Positions 43,381-51,822 of a stretch of 64,000 nucleotides of DNA are shown piece after piece (the first letter of the stretch is position 1; each line of letters opens with the position of its first letter). The position numbers and the translations under genes were made by a program. The notes under the pieces are model-generated. The model saw nothing but the letters and a program-made list of their open reading frames with translations. It made no database searches and had not been told where the DNA came from. The stretch is taken from assembly GCF_039939195.1 (NCBI RefSeq), contig NZ_JBDUUH010000010.1:124001-188000 (forward strand), in the 5' to 3' direction. This DNA is from Foliimonas ilicis. GTDB lineage: Bacteria > Pseudomonadota > Alphaproteobacteria > Rhizobiales > Rhizobiaceae.

Positions 43381-44633
43381 CGAACCATATCCCAGGCTTT
43401 GAGAAAGAAGTCATCGCCTCCGAAATTACCGGATTTGAGAGCGAGGGAAACTGGCGCATCGCCTTTCGAAACAACCCAGGGAACGCCGGGATCGATTTCG
43501 GGACCGATAGCGACGGCCTTGGCGCCAAGCGCATTAACGACCGCGCCCGAGGTTTCGCCGCCGGCAACGATAAAGCGTGTGTAGCCGCGCCCCGCAAGTG
43601 CCGTCGCGACGGAGGCCAGCAAATCCTCGACCACCGCACCGGCCTCCAGACGCCCAAGCTTTTCCTGCGCAGTGGCCACCACTTCCGGGTCAGCGCTGGA
43701 ATAGACGAGCGGTGGATAGGCGGCCTGACTGTTGTTCGTCACAAATTCGATAACCGCATCGCTGCCGACACGCCCCGCAGCAATGTCCAGTGCATCCAAC
43801 TGCATCGCCGGCACACCGGCTGCCTTGGCGGCCGCGATCTGGCGCCGGGTCGCTGCCGAACACGAGCCTGCCAGAATAACACCATCACCGGCCGTCGGAT
43901 TGAACCCAGCGCTTGCAGCCGCCGGGCCGAGCAGGCCCTGCCTGCGGAAATTTTCGGGCAAGCCGAGCGCAACGGCGGAGCCTCCGGTAACGAGTTTCAT
44001 CTCGCTGACCGCGGTTCCGATGATGCGCAGATCGTCTTCGGTGATAGCATCGACAATCAGAATGCCTTCGCGCGCAGCAAACTTCTCCGCGAGCGCATCG
44101 CTTCCTGCACGCACTGTTTCATGATCGACCAATGATACGGGACGGCTGGTCTGTCTTTGCAGGACGCGGACGAGATTGGCATCCCGCATCGGGGTTAGCG
44201 GATGATCGCACATCGGGCTGTCGGACAAAAGCGCGTCACCGACAAAGAGATGCCCCTTGTAGACCGTGCGGCCATTGGCGGGAAAGGCCGGACAGGCGAT
44301 GCTGCGTGTCTCGCCGGTCAGTTTCATCAACGCATCCGCCACCGGACCGATATTGCCTTCATCGGTGGAATCGAAGGTCGAGCAGTATTTGAAGAACAAC
44401 TGGCGCGCGCCAGCGGCCAGCAGAACCCGCGCGGCGGCCAGCGATTGCTCGACCGCCTCGTTTGCCGGGATCGTGCGGGATTTGAGCGCCACGACGACAG
44501 CGTCTGCGTCGCCGAACTGCGCCGGATCGGAAGGCACGCCGATAACCTGGATCGTCCGCATGCCCTCCCGCGAGAGGATCAGGGCAAGGTCGGTGGCTCC
44601 CGTCAGATCGTCCGCAATCGCACCAAGCAGCAT
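43377..44633 (-). CDS. Four-carbon acid sugar kinase, DUF1537 family (OtnK-like)
   Basis: 418 aa. The N-terminal domain starts with LLGAIADDLTGATDLALIL, the family signature with paired Asp residues; the C-terminal nucleotide-binding domain has GRGYTRFIVAGGETSGAVVNALG. This family phosphorylates 3-oxo-tetronates, D-erythronate-type acids or related compounds. It sits between OtnC and a TRAP transporter in one operon. The isomerase OtnI common in such operons is not seen in the window. Confidence 0.9.
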   Translation of the reverse strand: MLLGAIADDLTGATDLALILSREGMRTIQVIGVPSDPAQFGDADAVVVALKSRTIPANEAVEQSLAAARVLLAAGARQLFFKYCSTFDSTDEGNIGPVADALMKLTGETRSIACPAFPANGRTVYKGHLFVGDALLSDSPMCDHPLTPMRDANLVRVLQRQTSRPVSLVDHETVRAGSDALAEKFAAREGILIVDAITEDDLRIIGTAVSEMKLVTGGSAVALGLPENFRRQGLLGPAAASAGFNPTAGDGVILAGSCSAATRRQIAAAKAAGVPAMQLDALDIAAGRVGSDAVIEFVTNNSQAAYPPLVYSSADPEVVATAQEKLGRLEAGAVVEDLLASVATALAGRGYTRFIVAGGETSGAVVNALGAKAVAIGPEIDPGVPWVVSKGDAPVSLALKSGNFGGDDFFLKAWDMVR

Positions 44634-44651
44634 TTCGTGCCTTCCTATTTC

Positions 44652-45932
44652 TTAGTAGAGCCATCTCGCAGGCGTGATCACGATCTGCGGGAACAATATA
44701 AGCAGAGCGAGAAGCACCAACTGGATCAGGATAAAGGGAGCTGCCCCTTTCACAACCTCGATGTATCTGATCTTGGCGATAACGCACACGACATTCAAAA
44801 CCGCACCGACCGGAGGCGTGATCAGCCCAATGGCTGCCGTCATGATGAAAATCACGCCGAAATAGACAGGATCGATGCCAGCCTGCTTGACGATCGGCAG
44901 CAATACCGGCGTCAAGATGAGGATCGTAGGGATGAAGTCGAGCGCCGTTCCCACCGCTATCACCAGAAGGGTGATGACGATCATCAACAGCAGCGGACTT
45001 TCCCGCAAAGGTCCGAGCCAGGCAGCGATCTCGCCTGGCACATTGGCGATGGCGATCATGTAGGCCGTGATGCTTGCCGCAGCAACGAGGAACATAACTG
45101 CCGCCGTGGTGCGAACGGTGGCGACGAAGCAATCATAGAGGCGTTGAAGCGAAAGCTCCCGATACACGAAGAAGCCGGTGAAGATCGCATAGACGCAGGC
45201 AACCACGCCAGCCTCGGTGGGGGTGAACACACCAAACTTCAGACCACCGACGATGATCAGGGGAAGGATGAAGGCGAAACCCGCGTCGAGTGCGGCCTTG
45301 CCGATCTCTCTGGCGGAACGGCGCGGGAATACCGAAGTCTCCTCCTTGCGGCTCAGCCACCACCAGGCGATTGCCAGCGCGAGCCCCATGAGAATACCGG
45401 GGACGATACCGGCCATAAACAGCCGCGTGATCGAAACGCCGCCAGCAACGCCAAAGACGATATAGCCGATCGAAGGCGGCAGGACCGGCGCGATGATGCC
45501 ACCTGCGCCGATCAGCCCGCCCGAGCGGCCCATGTGATAACCGGCGTCGCGCATGATCGGCATCAGCATGCCCGCAAGCACGGCGGTATCGGCAATCGCC
45601 GAACCCGAAAGGCTGGCCAGCAAAATCGCAGTGACGATGGCGACATAGCCAAGGCCGCCGCGCAGATGCCCCACCAGCGCCAGCCCGAAATTGACGAGAC
45701 GGCGCGACAGCCCGCCCGCATTCATCGCTTCGCCTGCAAGCAGGAAGAAGGGAATGGCGAGCAGCGGGAAGCTATCGGCTCCATTCGTCATCTGCAGCGC
45801 GATCGACTGCCAGTCGAGCGCACCGAGATACCACATCATGGCAACCCCGCTCAGCAGCAGGCCGAAGGCGATGGGCACACCGATCAGAATCGTGGCCAGC
45901 AAAACCCCGATGAAAATGAGAAGTACGATCAT
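44652..45932 (-). CDS. TRAP transporter large permease (DctM type)
   Basis: 426 aa with about twelve hydrophobic helices. Family blocks are PFFLLAGEAMNAGGLSRRLVNF, SLSGSAIADTAVLAG, APVLPPSIGYIVFG and GLITPPVGAVLNV. It overlaps the DctQ-type gene by four bases. It carries out sodium-coupled import of an acid delivered by the DctP-type protein at 47132. Confidence 0.93.
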   Translation of the reverse strand: MIVLLIFIGVLLATILIGVPIAFGLLLSGVAMMWYLGALDWQSIALQMTNGADSFPLLAIPFFLLAGEAMNAGGLSRRLVNFGLALVGHLRGGLGYVAIVTAILLASLSGSAIADTAVLAGMLMPIMRDAGYHMGRSGGLIGAGGIIAPVLPPSIGYIVFGVAGGVSITRLFMAGIVPGILMGLALAIAWWWLSRKEETSVFPRRSAREIGKAALDAGFAFILPLIIVGGLKFGVFTPTEAGVVACVYAIFTGFFVYRELSLQRLYDCFVATVRTTAAVMFLVAAASITAYMIAIANVPGEIAAWLGPLRESPLLLMIVITLLVIAVGTALDFIPTILILTPVLLPIVKQAGIDPVYFGVIFIMTAAIGLITPPVGAVLNVVCVIAKIRYIEVVKGAAPFILIQLVLLALLILFPQIVITPARWLY

Positions 45933-46447
45933 GAATGATCATCCGTTTCGGTCGCACCGGACGAAAGCAAAGCACCCAGCATATCGATGAAAGCGATCAC
46001 GCTAATCGCAACTCCGGCAAGGAATGGCGCGGCATAGGTAAGGCCGGTCGGGAGCCCCGATACCGGTGCGATATTGGACATGTTGGCCACTGTCTGGCTG
46101 AAGGCGCCATGAGCGAGGATGCCGCTGCACACGACGATGCCGATATCGGCAAGGATGCGGCAGACGCGCTTGCCCGCGGGCGACAGGGTGGCGGTGAGCA
46201 GATCAACGCCCAGATGTTCGCTGCGGCGGGCAACCAAAATCGCGCCCATGAAGGAAATCCAGACGAACATCATTCGCGATATTTCGTCGGTGACGGTGAT
46301 ACCACTGTCGAATGCATAGCGCATAACCACATTGGCGAAAACCAAGGCCACCATTCCCGCCAGCACAGCCACCAGAGCGGCCTCAAGGGCGCGAAAGCCG
46401 AAATCGGCGATCTTGAGCAGCGTGGTGCCTACATGACCGGTTGTCAC
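45929..46447 (-). CDS. TRAP transporter small permease (DctQ type)
   Basis: 172 aa with four hydrophobic segments and the family stretch VTDEISRMMFVWISFMGAILVARRSEHLGVDLL. It overlaps the cyclase gene before it and the DctM gene after it by ATGA. It is required with DctM for TRAP transport. Confidence 0.9.
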   Translation of the reverse strand: MTTGHVGTTLLKIADFGFRALEAALVAVLAGMVALVFANVVMRYAFDSGITVTDEISRMMFVWISFMGAILVARRSEHLGVDLLTATLSPAGKRVCRILADIGIVVCSGILAHGAFSQTVANMSNIAPVSGLPTGLTYAAPFLAGVAISVIAFIDMLGALLSSGATETDDHS

Positions 46448-47115
46448 AGCACATTCCCCTCTATGGCGAACACCCGCGCAGGCGCGCCATCAGCATTCAC
46501 GATCTTGAGGGGGGCTGCGCACAGAAGCGGTCGCTTCTCGCGCAAAGCAACGGTGTTGACGACATATTCGATCAGCGTGACGCCTGCGCGCAAAAGGATG
46601 TCATGCGTCACATGCTCCTCATCGGGAACGCGTATATTGTCCAGTAGAAGCCGGATCGGATAATCCTGCGGGAAGTCCACGGCGAGCGCCTTGGGCTTGA
46701 GTTCAAGAAGCCACTGCGCCGCCTCGCGTGTCAGCCAAGGCGCCTCGGTCCAGAACAGTCTTGTCTGATAATCACGCTTCAGATCCCACTGCGTCGCCAG
46801 CAGCAGAATGTCGCCTTCTTCGCCGCCGGGGTCGGCTGCAGCAAGGGTGGCAGGCTCGATCGCCGTATTGGCCTCTACAGCCGACAGGTCGAAGACGCGG
46901 CAGCGGCCGACGACCTGTTCAAGCGGTGTCGCCTCGATAGTGGGCGCACCATCGATGAAATGAGCTTGCGCATCGACATGCGTGAAGCCGTGGCAGGTGA
47001 TGGCCAACCGCGTTACGCGAAACTGGTCTCCGGCGGACTTGTCGCCCTTGACCGCTATCTCTGGCTGCCATCGGAAATGCCCGCTCACAGGCATGCTCAG
47101 ATCAACGATGCGCAT
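46444..47115 (-). CDS. Cyclase/kynurenine formamidase-like metal hydrolase
   Basis: 223 aa. The metal motif reads TCHGFTHVDAQAHFIDG, a form of the H-x-G-T-H-x-D-x-P-x-H signature of the cyclase family. Members hydrolyse amides, lactones or cyclic compounds. Inside a TRAP/acid-sugar operon, lactone hydrolysis is a plausible role. It lies between the DctP and DctQ genes and overlaps DctQ. Confidence 0.83.
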   Translation of the reverse strand: MRIVDLSMPVSGHFRWQPEIAVKGDKSAGDQFRVTRLAITCHGFTHVDAQAHFIDGAPTIEATPLEQVVGRCRVFDLSAVEANTAIEPATLAAADPGGEEGDILLLATQWDLKRDYQTRLFWTEAPWLTREAAQWLLELKPKALAVDFPQDYPIRLLLDNIRVPDEEHVTHDILLRAGVTLIEYVVNTVALREKRPLLCAAPLKIVNADGAPARVFAIEGNVL

Positions 47116-47131
47116 AGTCTCTATTCCCTTG

Positions 47132-48136
47132 TCAGTCAGCCAGTGCGGCGATGCGCTCAGGCAGTTCCGGACCGAACCTGGCGGCGAAGTCCTCGCGAAC
47201 CGTGTCCGCCACGATAGCGCGGAACGCCTCGCGATCTGGGTTCTCCACCGTCTCCATGCCCTCCTGTTTCAGCGTCTCCAGGCTGGTCACTTCACGCTCG
47301 GCATTCATCTCGCGCTGTCTCTTGGCAGCTTCCTTGGCCGTTTCCAGAAGAGTATTGCCAAGCTCTTCGCCCAAGGCCTCAAACTTGGCTTGGTTCATCA
47401 CCAGCGGCGACGTCGTAAAAGCATGCTGTGTCAGCGAAAGATAGCGCTGAACCTCGAAGAATTTCGAGTTCAAAATCAGCGTCGTCGGGTTTTCCTGCCC
47501 GTCGATTGAGCGCATTTCCAGCGCCGTGAAAAGCTCGGTAAAGGCCATCGGCGTCGGTGCTGCACCGAGCAGTTCGAAAGCCTTGATGTGCGCCGGATTG
47601 GGCGTCGTGCGGATTTTCAAACCATGCAGATCCGCAGGCGTCGTCACCGGGCGACGGCTGTTAGTGACGTTGCGCCAGCCGGTTTCCCAGGTTGCCAATG
47701 CAATCAGGCCTGCATCGGAGAAGCCTGCGCGCAACTCGTCTCCGATGGCACCGTCAAGGACCGCCGCGACATGATCACGATCCTTGAAAATAAAGGGCAG
47801 GTCGAGAACGTTCAATTGCGGAACCAGCCCCGTGAAGAAGGGATTTCCCGTAACCATCATGTCGAGCGTGCCTGCACGCACCGCGTTAATCATGGTAGAA
47901 TCGCTGCCGAGAATACCGTTTGGAAACAACTGAACGCCAAGCGCGCCGCCGGTCCGTTCCTTCAGGGCTTCGTTCATCCACAGGCCGACATCCTGCCAGC
48001 TATCCGTATCGGGGTGGGGATGGGCGAGACGCAATGTCTGCGCAGCGCTCGCCCGCGCCAGATGAGGCATGCCGAGCATTGTCGCAGCCGTACCAGCTCC
48101 AGCAAGAAGACTACGTCGAGTAAGGTTCAATTTCAT
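47132..48136 (-). CDS. TRAP transporter substrate-binding protein (DctP type)
   Basis: 334 aa from ATG 48136, which follows GGGAGG. A Tat signal (LTRRSLLAGAGTAATMLGMPHLARASA) is visible. The mature part begins LRLAHPHPDTDSWQDVG, and the ligand-binding Arg region is LKIRTTPNPAHIKAFELLGAAPTPMAFTELFTAL. Its ligand is probably a four-carbon acid or lactone, given the kinase and decarboxylase downstream. Unlike the other binding-protein genes here it has no hairpin after it; the next gene is 16 bp away. Confidence 0.9.
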   Translation of the reverse strand: MKLNLTRRSLLAGAGTAATMLGMPHLARASAAQTLRLAHPHPDTDSWQDVGLWMNEALKERTGGALGVQLFPNGILGSDSTMINAVRAGTLDMMVTGNPFFTGLVPQLNVLDLPFIFKDRDHVAAVLDGAIGDELRAGFSDAGLIALATWETGWRNVTNSRRPVTTPADLHGLKIRTTPNPAHIKAFELLGAAPTPMAFTELFTALEMRSIDGQENPTTLILNSKFFEVQRYLSLTQHAFTTSPLVMNQAKFEALGEELGNTLLETAKEAAKRQREMNAEREVTSLETLKQEGMETVENPDREAFRAIVADTVREDFAARFGPELPERIAALAD

Positions 48137-48174
48137 GGTTCCTCCCATGTCGGTTCGTGTGAGGTGTTGATGGA

Positions 48175-49566
48175 TTATCTGCTTGCGAAGAAATGTGCAT
48201 CCTGAAGACGGCGCAGTTTCATAAGCTCGCTGTTTTCAGGAATTTCGAGATCGGCCATCCTGATCGGCTCACCCTGCTTGACCGAACGCGACAGACGCTT
48301 GTTCGAGGCAAGGTAGAAGGGTGCCGGCGCTTCCGGCACAAGCGGACCGGCTGGCAGCATCATCGATGAAACGCCCTCGATCGAATGGTGATGGCCACCC
48401 ATAGCAAGGGTAGTACCCGCAACCAGATCGACATCGGCAACCGCCACAAGATCGACATGGTGGGAAGGCTCGATCGACCCGGTGGAAACATTGTTCATCC
48501 CGGCCGCCAGAATGCTGGTTGCAGCTTCGAGGCCGAGAAGATGGCGCGGGATATAGACCATCGCGGCGTTGCCGTCGCGGCTTACCACATGCCCCTTCTC
48601 TTCAAGCATCTTCCAGGTCGGGCGATCTTCGCAGCGCACCACCACAAAAACTCCACCGGCAAAGCTGATGCCGCCGGGATCGCGCAGGCAGTGAAACACC
48701 TCAAGCTTGCGCTGACCGGAAAGGATTCCGCCCTCTGAGACCTCGCATAGAATGGTCGGGACTTCGTCGATACGGGCGATCGGCGCATGAAGCTGCGGAC
48801 GATCGGGCGCGAAGCGGACCGCGTTGGCAACGACCGAAAGCTCGCACAAATCCGGCACCGCACGCTGCGGCAGGGCGGATGCTGCCCGCGAGCGCGCCTC
48901 GGCTACCAGCGAACTGTCACGCCCGTCCAGATGCGAATATTCGCCGAACTCCGGTGCCGAAACAGTGCTGCCATTGCTCGTCAGCGTTCCGGCGGACGCA
49001 TCGAAGATGAAATCGTATTCGCTCGACTTGCCCGCCGCGATGATCTCGAAACCAAGTGTCTCGGCCCAACTTATCAATCCGATCAGCAGACTCGGCTGAT
49101 CGCCGTCGACAGGCGTGACGACCTTGCCGCGCGATCTGGCCATAACGGCAAGTCCGGGACCAACGACGCTGTCGACTTCCTTTGAAACCAGAGCGAGATG
49201 CCTCCCGGCTTCGATTGCCAGCCGCGCATGCCGCGCTCCAGCCTCCGGGTGTCCGGTGGCCTCCACGACGACATCTACGGGCAGACCGGCAACATGCTCG
49301 AATGCACCGGCGGCGATGAAGGCACCTTCGTTCCAAGCCTTTTGCGCTTCTTCGGGGCTCTCGCAGACGCGAATGTCTTCGCGGGTGATACCGACGGCCA
49401 GCATGGCCTGTACTGCCGTTTGCGCATCGACATCGACGGCAACGCGGGCGCGCATGAGAGGCACCCGCAAACCCTGCGCGAGAAAGCTCCGTCCGAAGCC
49501 GCCCGTTCCGATAATGCAGGTCTCGATGAGACGGTCGCTGGCATTGAAGTATGCGTGATAATTCAT
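48175..49566 (-). CDS. NAD(P)-dependent oxidoreductase with C-terminal SAF domain (homoserine-dehydrogenase-like)
   Basis: 463 aa. The N-terminal Rossmann motif is ETCIIGTGGFGRSF, followed by VVVEATGHPEAG and ALVSKEVDSVVG, as in homoserine-dehydrogenase-like enzymes. The C-terminal part APFYLASNKRLSRSVKQGEPIRMADLEIP has the SAF pattern seen in sialic-acid and altronate-type proteins. Together with an acid-sugar kinase and decarboxylase it would oxidise the imported acid to the 3-oxo form. It is first in the operon and divergent from a GntR gene. Its substrate is unknown. Confidence 0.83.
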   Translation of the reverse strand: MNYHAYFNASDRLIETCIIGTGGFGRSFLAQGLRVPLMRARVAVDVDAQTAVQAMLAVGITREDIRVCESPEEAQKAWNEGAFIAAGAFEHVAGLPVDVVVEATGHPEAGARHARLAIEAGRHLALVSKEVDSVVGPGLAVMARSRGKVVTPVDGDQPSLLIGLISWAETLGFEIIAAGKSSEYDFIFDASAGTLTSNGSTVSAPEFGEYSHLDGRDSSLVAEARSRAASALPQRAVPDLCELSVVANAVRFAPDRPQLHAPIARIDEVPTILCEVSEGGILSGQRKLEVFHCLRDPGGISFAGGVFVVVRCEDRPTWKMLEEKGHVVSRDGNAAMVYIPRHLLGLEAATSILAAGMNNVSTGSIEPSHHVDLVAVADVDLVAGTTLAMGGHHHSIEGVSSMMLPAGPLVPEAPAPFYLASNKRLSRSVKQGEPIRMADLEIPENSELMKLRRLQDAHFFASR

Positions 49567-49693
49567 CGAGAAATTTCTTCGTCTTCCTGAAAATCGTCCT
49601 ATGCCGCGAACGGCCTCGAATTTAACCCCGGATCGAGTGAGACGGTAGTATCCGTCCTGCGCCTCCCTCTCTCCCCTGTATGCGCGACCTCAC

Positions 49694-49849
49694 TGCATGC
49701 AATCGCAGCCTCAGCGTGAACTCGGGCAGCATGTTTTGGCGCAGTTGTCGCGTATCGGGGCCTCCTGAGAGCGCTATTGCATGCAATACAGGCAGGCTGT
49801 CAATGGGCTTGTGCCTTTTTCGTAGCCTCGCTAGGATGTTTGCATGCAA
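49694..49849. promoter_or_regulatory. Three TGCATGCA operator copies in the divergent region
   Basis: TGCATGCA occurs at 49694-49701, inside the perfect 14-bp palindrome TATTGCATGCAATA (49775-49788), and inside TTGCATGCAA (49840-49849). The last copy includes the ATG start codon (49844) of the GntR gene. The pattern suggests cooperative binding and self-control by that regulator over both divergent genes. Confidence 0.75.
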
Positions 49850-50554
49850 TATTCCACAGAATTGACCGATCGCTTGGAACCAGAGGCGGCGTGGCCGCGC
49901 GGAAGACGCTCGACCTTCGTGGCCCAGCGCGTTCGCGACATGATCGTCGCAGGCGACATAGAAGCAGGGACAAGGATCAATGAGCGCGTGCTGACCGAGC
50001 AGCTCGGCGTTTCAAGGACTCCGCTGCGCGAGGCATTCAAGATCCTTGAGGGAGAAGGCCTTGTCAGCATCGAGCCGAACCGGGGCGCAACTGTTGTCGG
50101 CATTTCGCCGGAAGAGGTGGAGGCGGCCATCGAGGTGCTGATCGGGCTGGAGAGCCTGGCGGCCCCGCGCGCCTGCGAACGGGCAACACCGCAGATGATC
50201 ACCGAGATCGAGCAATTGCATGCAGAAATGGTCGAGGCCTATCGGCGCGGCGCGCTTATGGAATATTTCCATATCAACCAGACCATTCACCAGAAGATCG
50301 TCGATTGCGCCCACAACGCCACGCTGTCACGCATCTATGCCGCCGAAAGCGCGCGCATCCGCAGATATCGCTACGCCGGCAATCGCCGGTCCGAACGCTG
50401 GGCGCGCGCGGTCTTCGAACATGAGCAGATCCTCGACGCGCTCAGACAGCGCGAGGGAGCGTTGCTGCGCGAAGTGCTCCGTGCCCACCATCTGAACGGA
50501 TGGAGCGTGACGCGAAATGTGCTGGAAGGCCAAATGTCGAAGGCCAACGACTAA
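49844..50554 (+). CDS. GntR-family transcriptional regulator, FCD type
   Basis: 236 aa. The winged helix is RVRDMIVAGDIEAGTRINERVLTEQLGVSRTPLREAFKILEGEGLV; the FCD domain has the metal-type histidines in EYFHINQTIHQKI and HHLNGWSV. AGGA lies 7 nt before the ATG, and the ATG sits inside a TTGCATGCAA palindrome. It is divergent from the SAF-oxidoreductase operon and is the obvious regulator of the acid-sugar locus. Confidence 0.9.
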   Translation: MQYSTELTDRLEPEAAWPRGRRSTFVAQRVRDMIVAGDIEAGTRINERVLTEQLGVSRTPLREAFKILEGEGLVSIEPNRGATVVGISPEEVEAAIEVLIGLESLAAPRACERATPQMITEIEQLHAEMVEAYRRGALMEYFHINQTIHQKIVDCAHNATLSRIYAAESARIRRYRYAGNRRSERWARAVFEHEQILDALRQREGALLREVLRAHHLNGWSVTRNVLEGQMSKAND

Positions 50555-50760
50555 CAACGGCTTCCGCGCCTCTAAAGTGCCTGCGAAGAGCTTGGATGCA
50601 ACAGTCGATAAGGTGACGCATTTCGATGGCCAGAGCGGGTATTGCTACCAGAATATTCTCACGCGCAACAGAAAATGCGTGAGCCGCAACCGCACCGCAT
50701 CCTCGCTGACCATCCCGCCGTGCTGTCTACGAGATCCAGATAGGTTGGATCCCGATGTCG

Positions 50761-51819
50761 TCAAAAAGTAAGTTGCATTTTGATGGTTTGCGTCCGGTCA
50801 CCCGCTATTTGGAAGGCCGACTGCGCATCGGCAAGATCTTTGCTACCGGTGATGATCGGGCGCACATCAATCCGGCGCTGATCGATGAGCTTTGCCGCCG
50901 TCGCATATTCTCCGACAAAGCGATGCGACCCGACAAAGGCAATTTCTTTTCCGACAATCAGATTGAGCGGTACCGGTACATCGCCACTAACCCCGACGGC
51001 TACAAGCGTGCCCGTTGGCCGTGTCGCGGCAATTGCCGACCTTATAGCCGGGGCAGCCGCTGAGCATTCGAAGGTCACATCAAATGTTCCCTTGTCCGCC
51101 TCGTATCGCGCTAACCGCTCCGGCTCGGTACGCGTGTTGATCGTCTCGTCTGCTCCGAGTTGCCGCGCAACGGCGAGCGGCATGTCCTGCAAGTCGGTAA
51201 CGACGATATGGCCTGCGCCGGCATGGCGCAGCGCCGCAACCGTCAACGCGCCGATCGGACCGGCGCCTGTCACGAGCACTGTTTTTCCAGCCAGATTGCC
51301 AGCAGAGGCACCTGCACGGTTCAGCGCATGAAGACAAACGGCAAGAGGCTCCGCGCATGCCGCTTCACCCAATGTGACCTCATCGTTTTCGAGCCGCACG
51401 CACTGATATGCATTGACGATCATCAAGTCGCGAAACCCGCCTTGCTCATGAGGAAAGCGTAATGCCGAGCCGAAAAAGCGCATCGTCAGGCAATGTTGCT
51501 GCAACCCCTGAAGGCAATAGCGGCAATGATTGCAAGGCCTGCTGGGATTGACGGCGACGCGATCGCCAACGCTCAACCCATCGACCCCCGATCCGGTAGC
51601 ACAGACCGTACCGGCCACTTCATGACCCAGGATGATCGGCTCCTTGACGCGGATCGGGCCAAAGCCTCCATCCTGATAGTAGTGCAGGTCGGACCCGCAG
51701 ATGCCGCCTGCCCCCATCGCCACGAGAACCTCGCCGTGACCTGGCTCGGCCACCTCGATTTCGTCAACGCGTATGTCACCCTTGCCATGTAATCGGCAAA
51801 CGCGTGTCGTCATGCTCAT
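50761..51819 (-). CDS. Zinc-dependent alcohol dehydrogenase, L-idonate/L-gulonate 5-dehydrogenase type
   Basis: 352 aa medium-chain dehydrogenase. Catalytic zinc ligands lie in GICGSDLHYYQ and GHEVAG, the structural zinc cysteines in CNHCRYCLQGLQQHC, and the NAD motif in VTGAGPIGALT. The DLHYYQDGGFGPIRVKEPIILGHE segment resembles L-idonate 5-dehydrogenase. Next to uxuA and uxuB, oxidation of L-gulonate (or L-idonate) to D-fructuronate is the likely reaction. It lies 4 bp after the DctM gene. Confidence 0.9.
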   Translation of the reverse strand: MSMTTRVCRLHGKGDIRVDEIEVAEPGHGEVLVAMGAGGICGSDLHYYQDGGFGPIRVKEPIILGHEVAGTVCATGSGVDGLSVGDRVAVNPSRPCNHCRYCLQGLQQHCLTMRFFGSALRFPHEQGGFRDLMIVNAYQCVRLENDEVTLGEAACAEPLAVCLHALNRAGASAGNLAGKTVLVTGAGPIGALTVAALRHAGAGHIVVTDLQDMPLAVARQLGADETINTRTEPERLARYEADKGTFDVTFECSAAAPAIRSAIAATRPTGTLVAVGVSGDVPVPLNLIVGKEIAFVGSHRFVGEYATAAKLIDQRRIDVRPIITGSKDLADAQSAFQIAGDRTQTIKMQLTF

Positions 51820-51822
51820 TGC

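Noticed and set aside
44202..45938. 578-codon plus-strand open frame
   Set aside because: It lies wholly opposite the DUF1537 kinase and DctM genes, has low-complexity charged sequence typical of an antisense frame in GC-rich DNA, and no ribosome site.
50555..50760. Possible gene remnant between the GntR gene and the zinc dehydrogenase gene
   Set aside because: Both strands were read; neither gave a recognisable protein pattern or ribosome site, so I treat it as plain convergent spacer with nothing visible.
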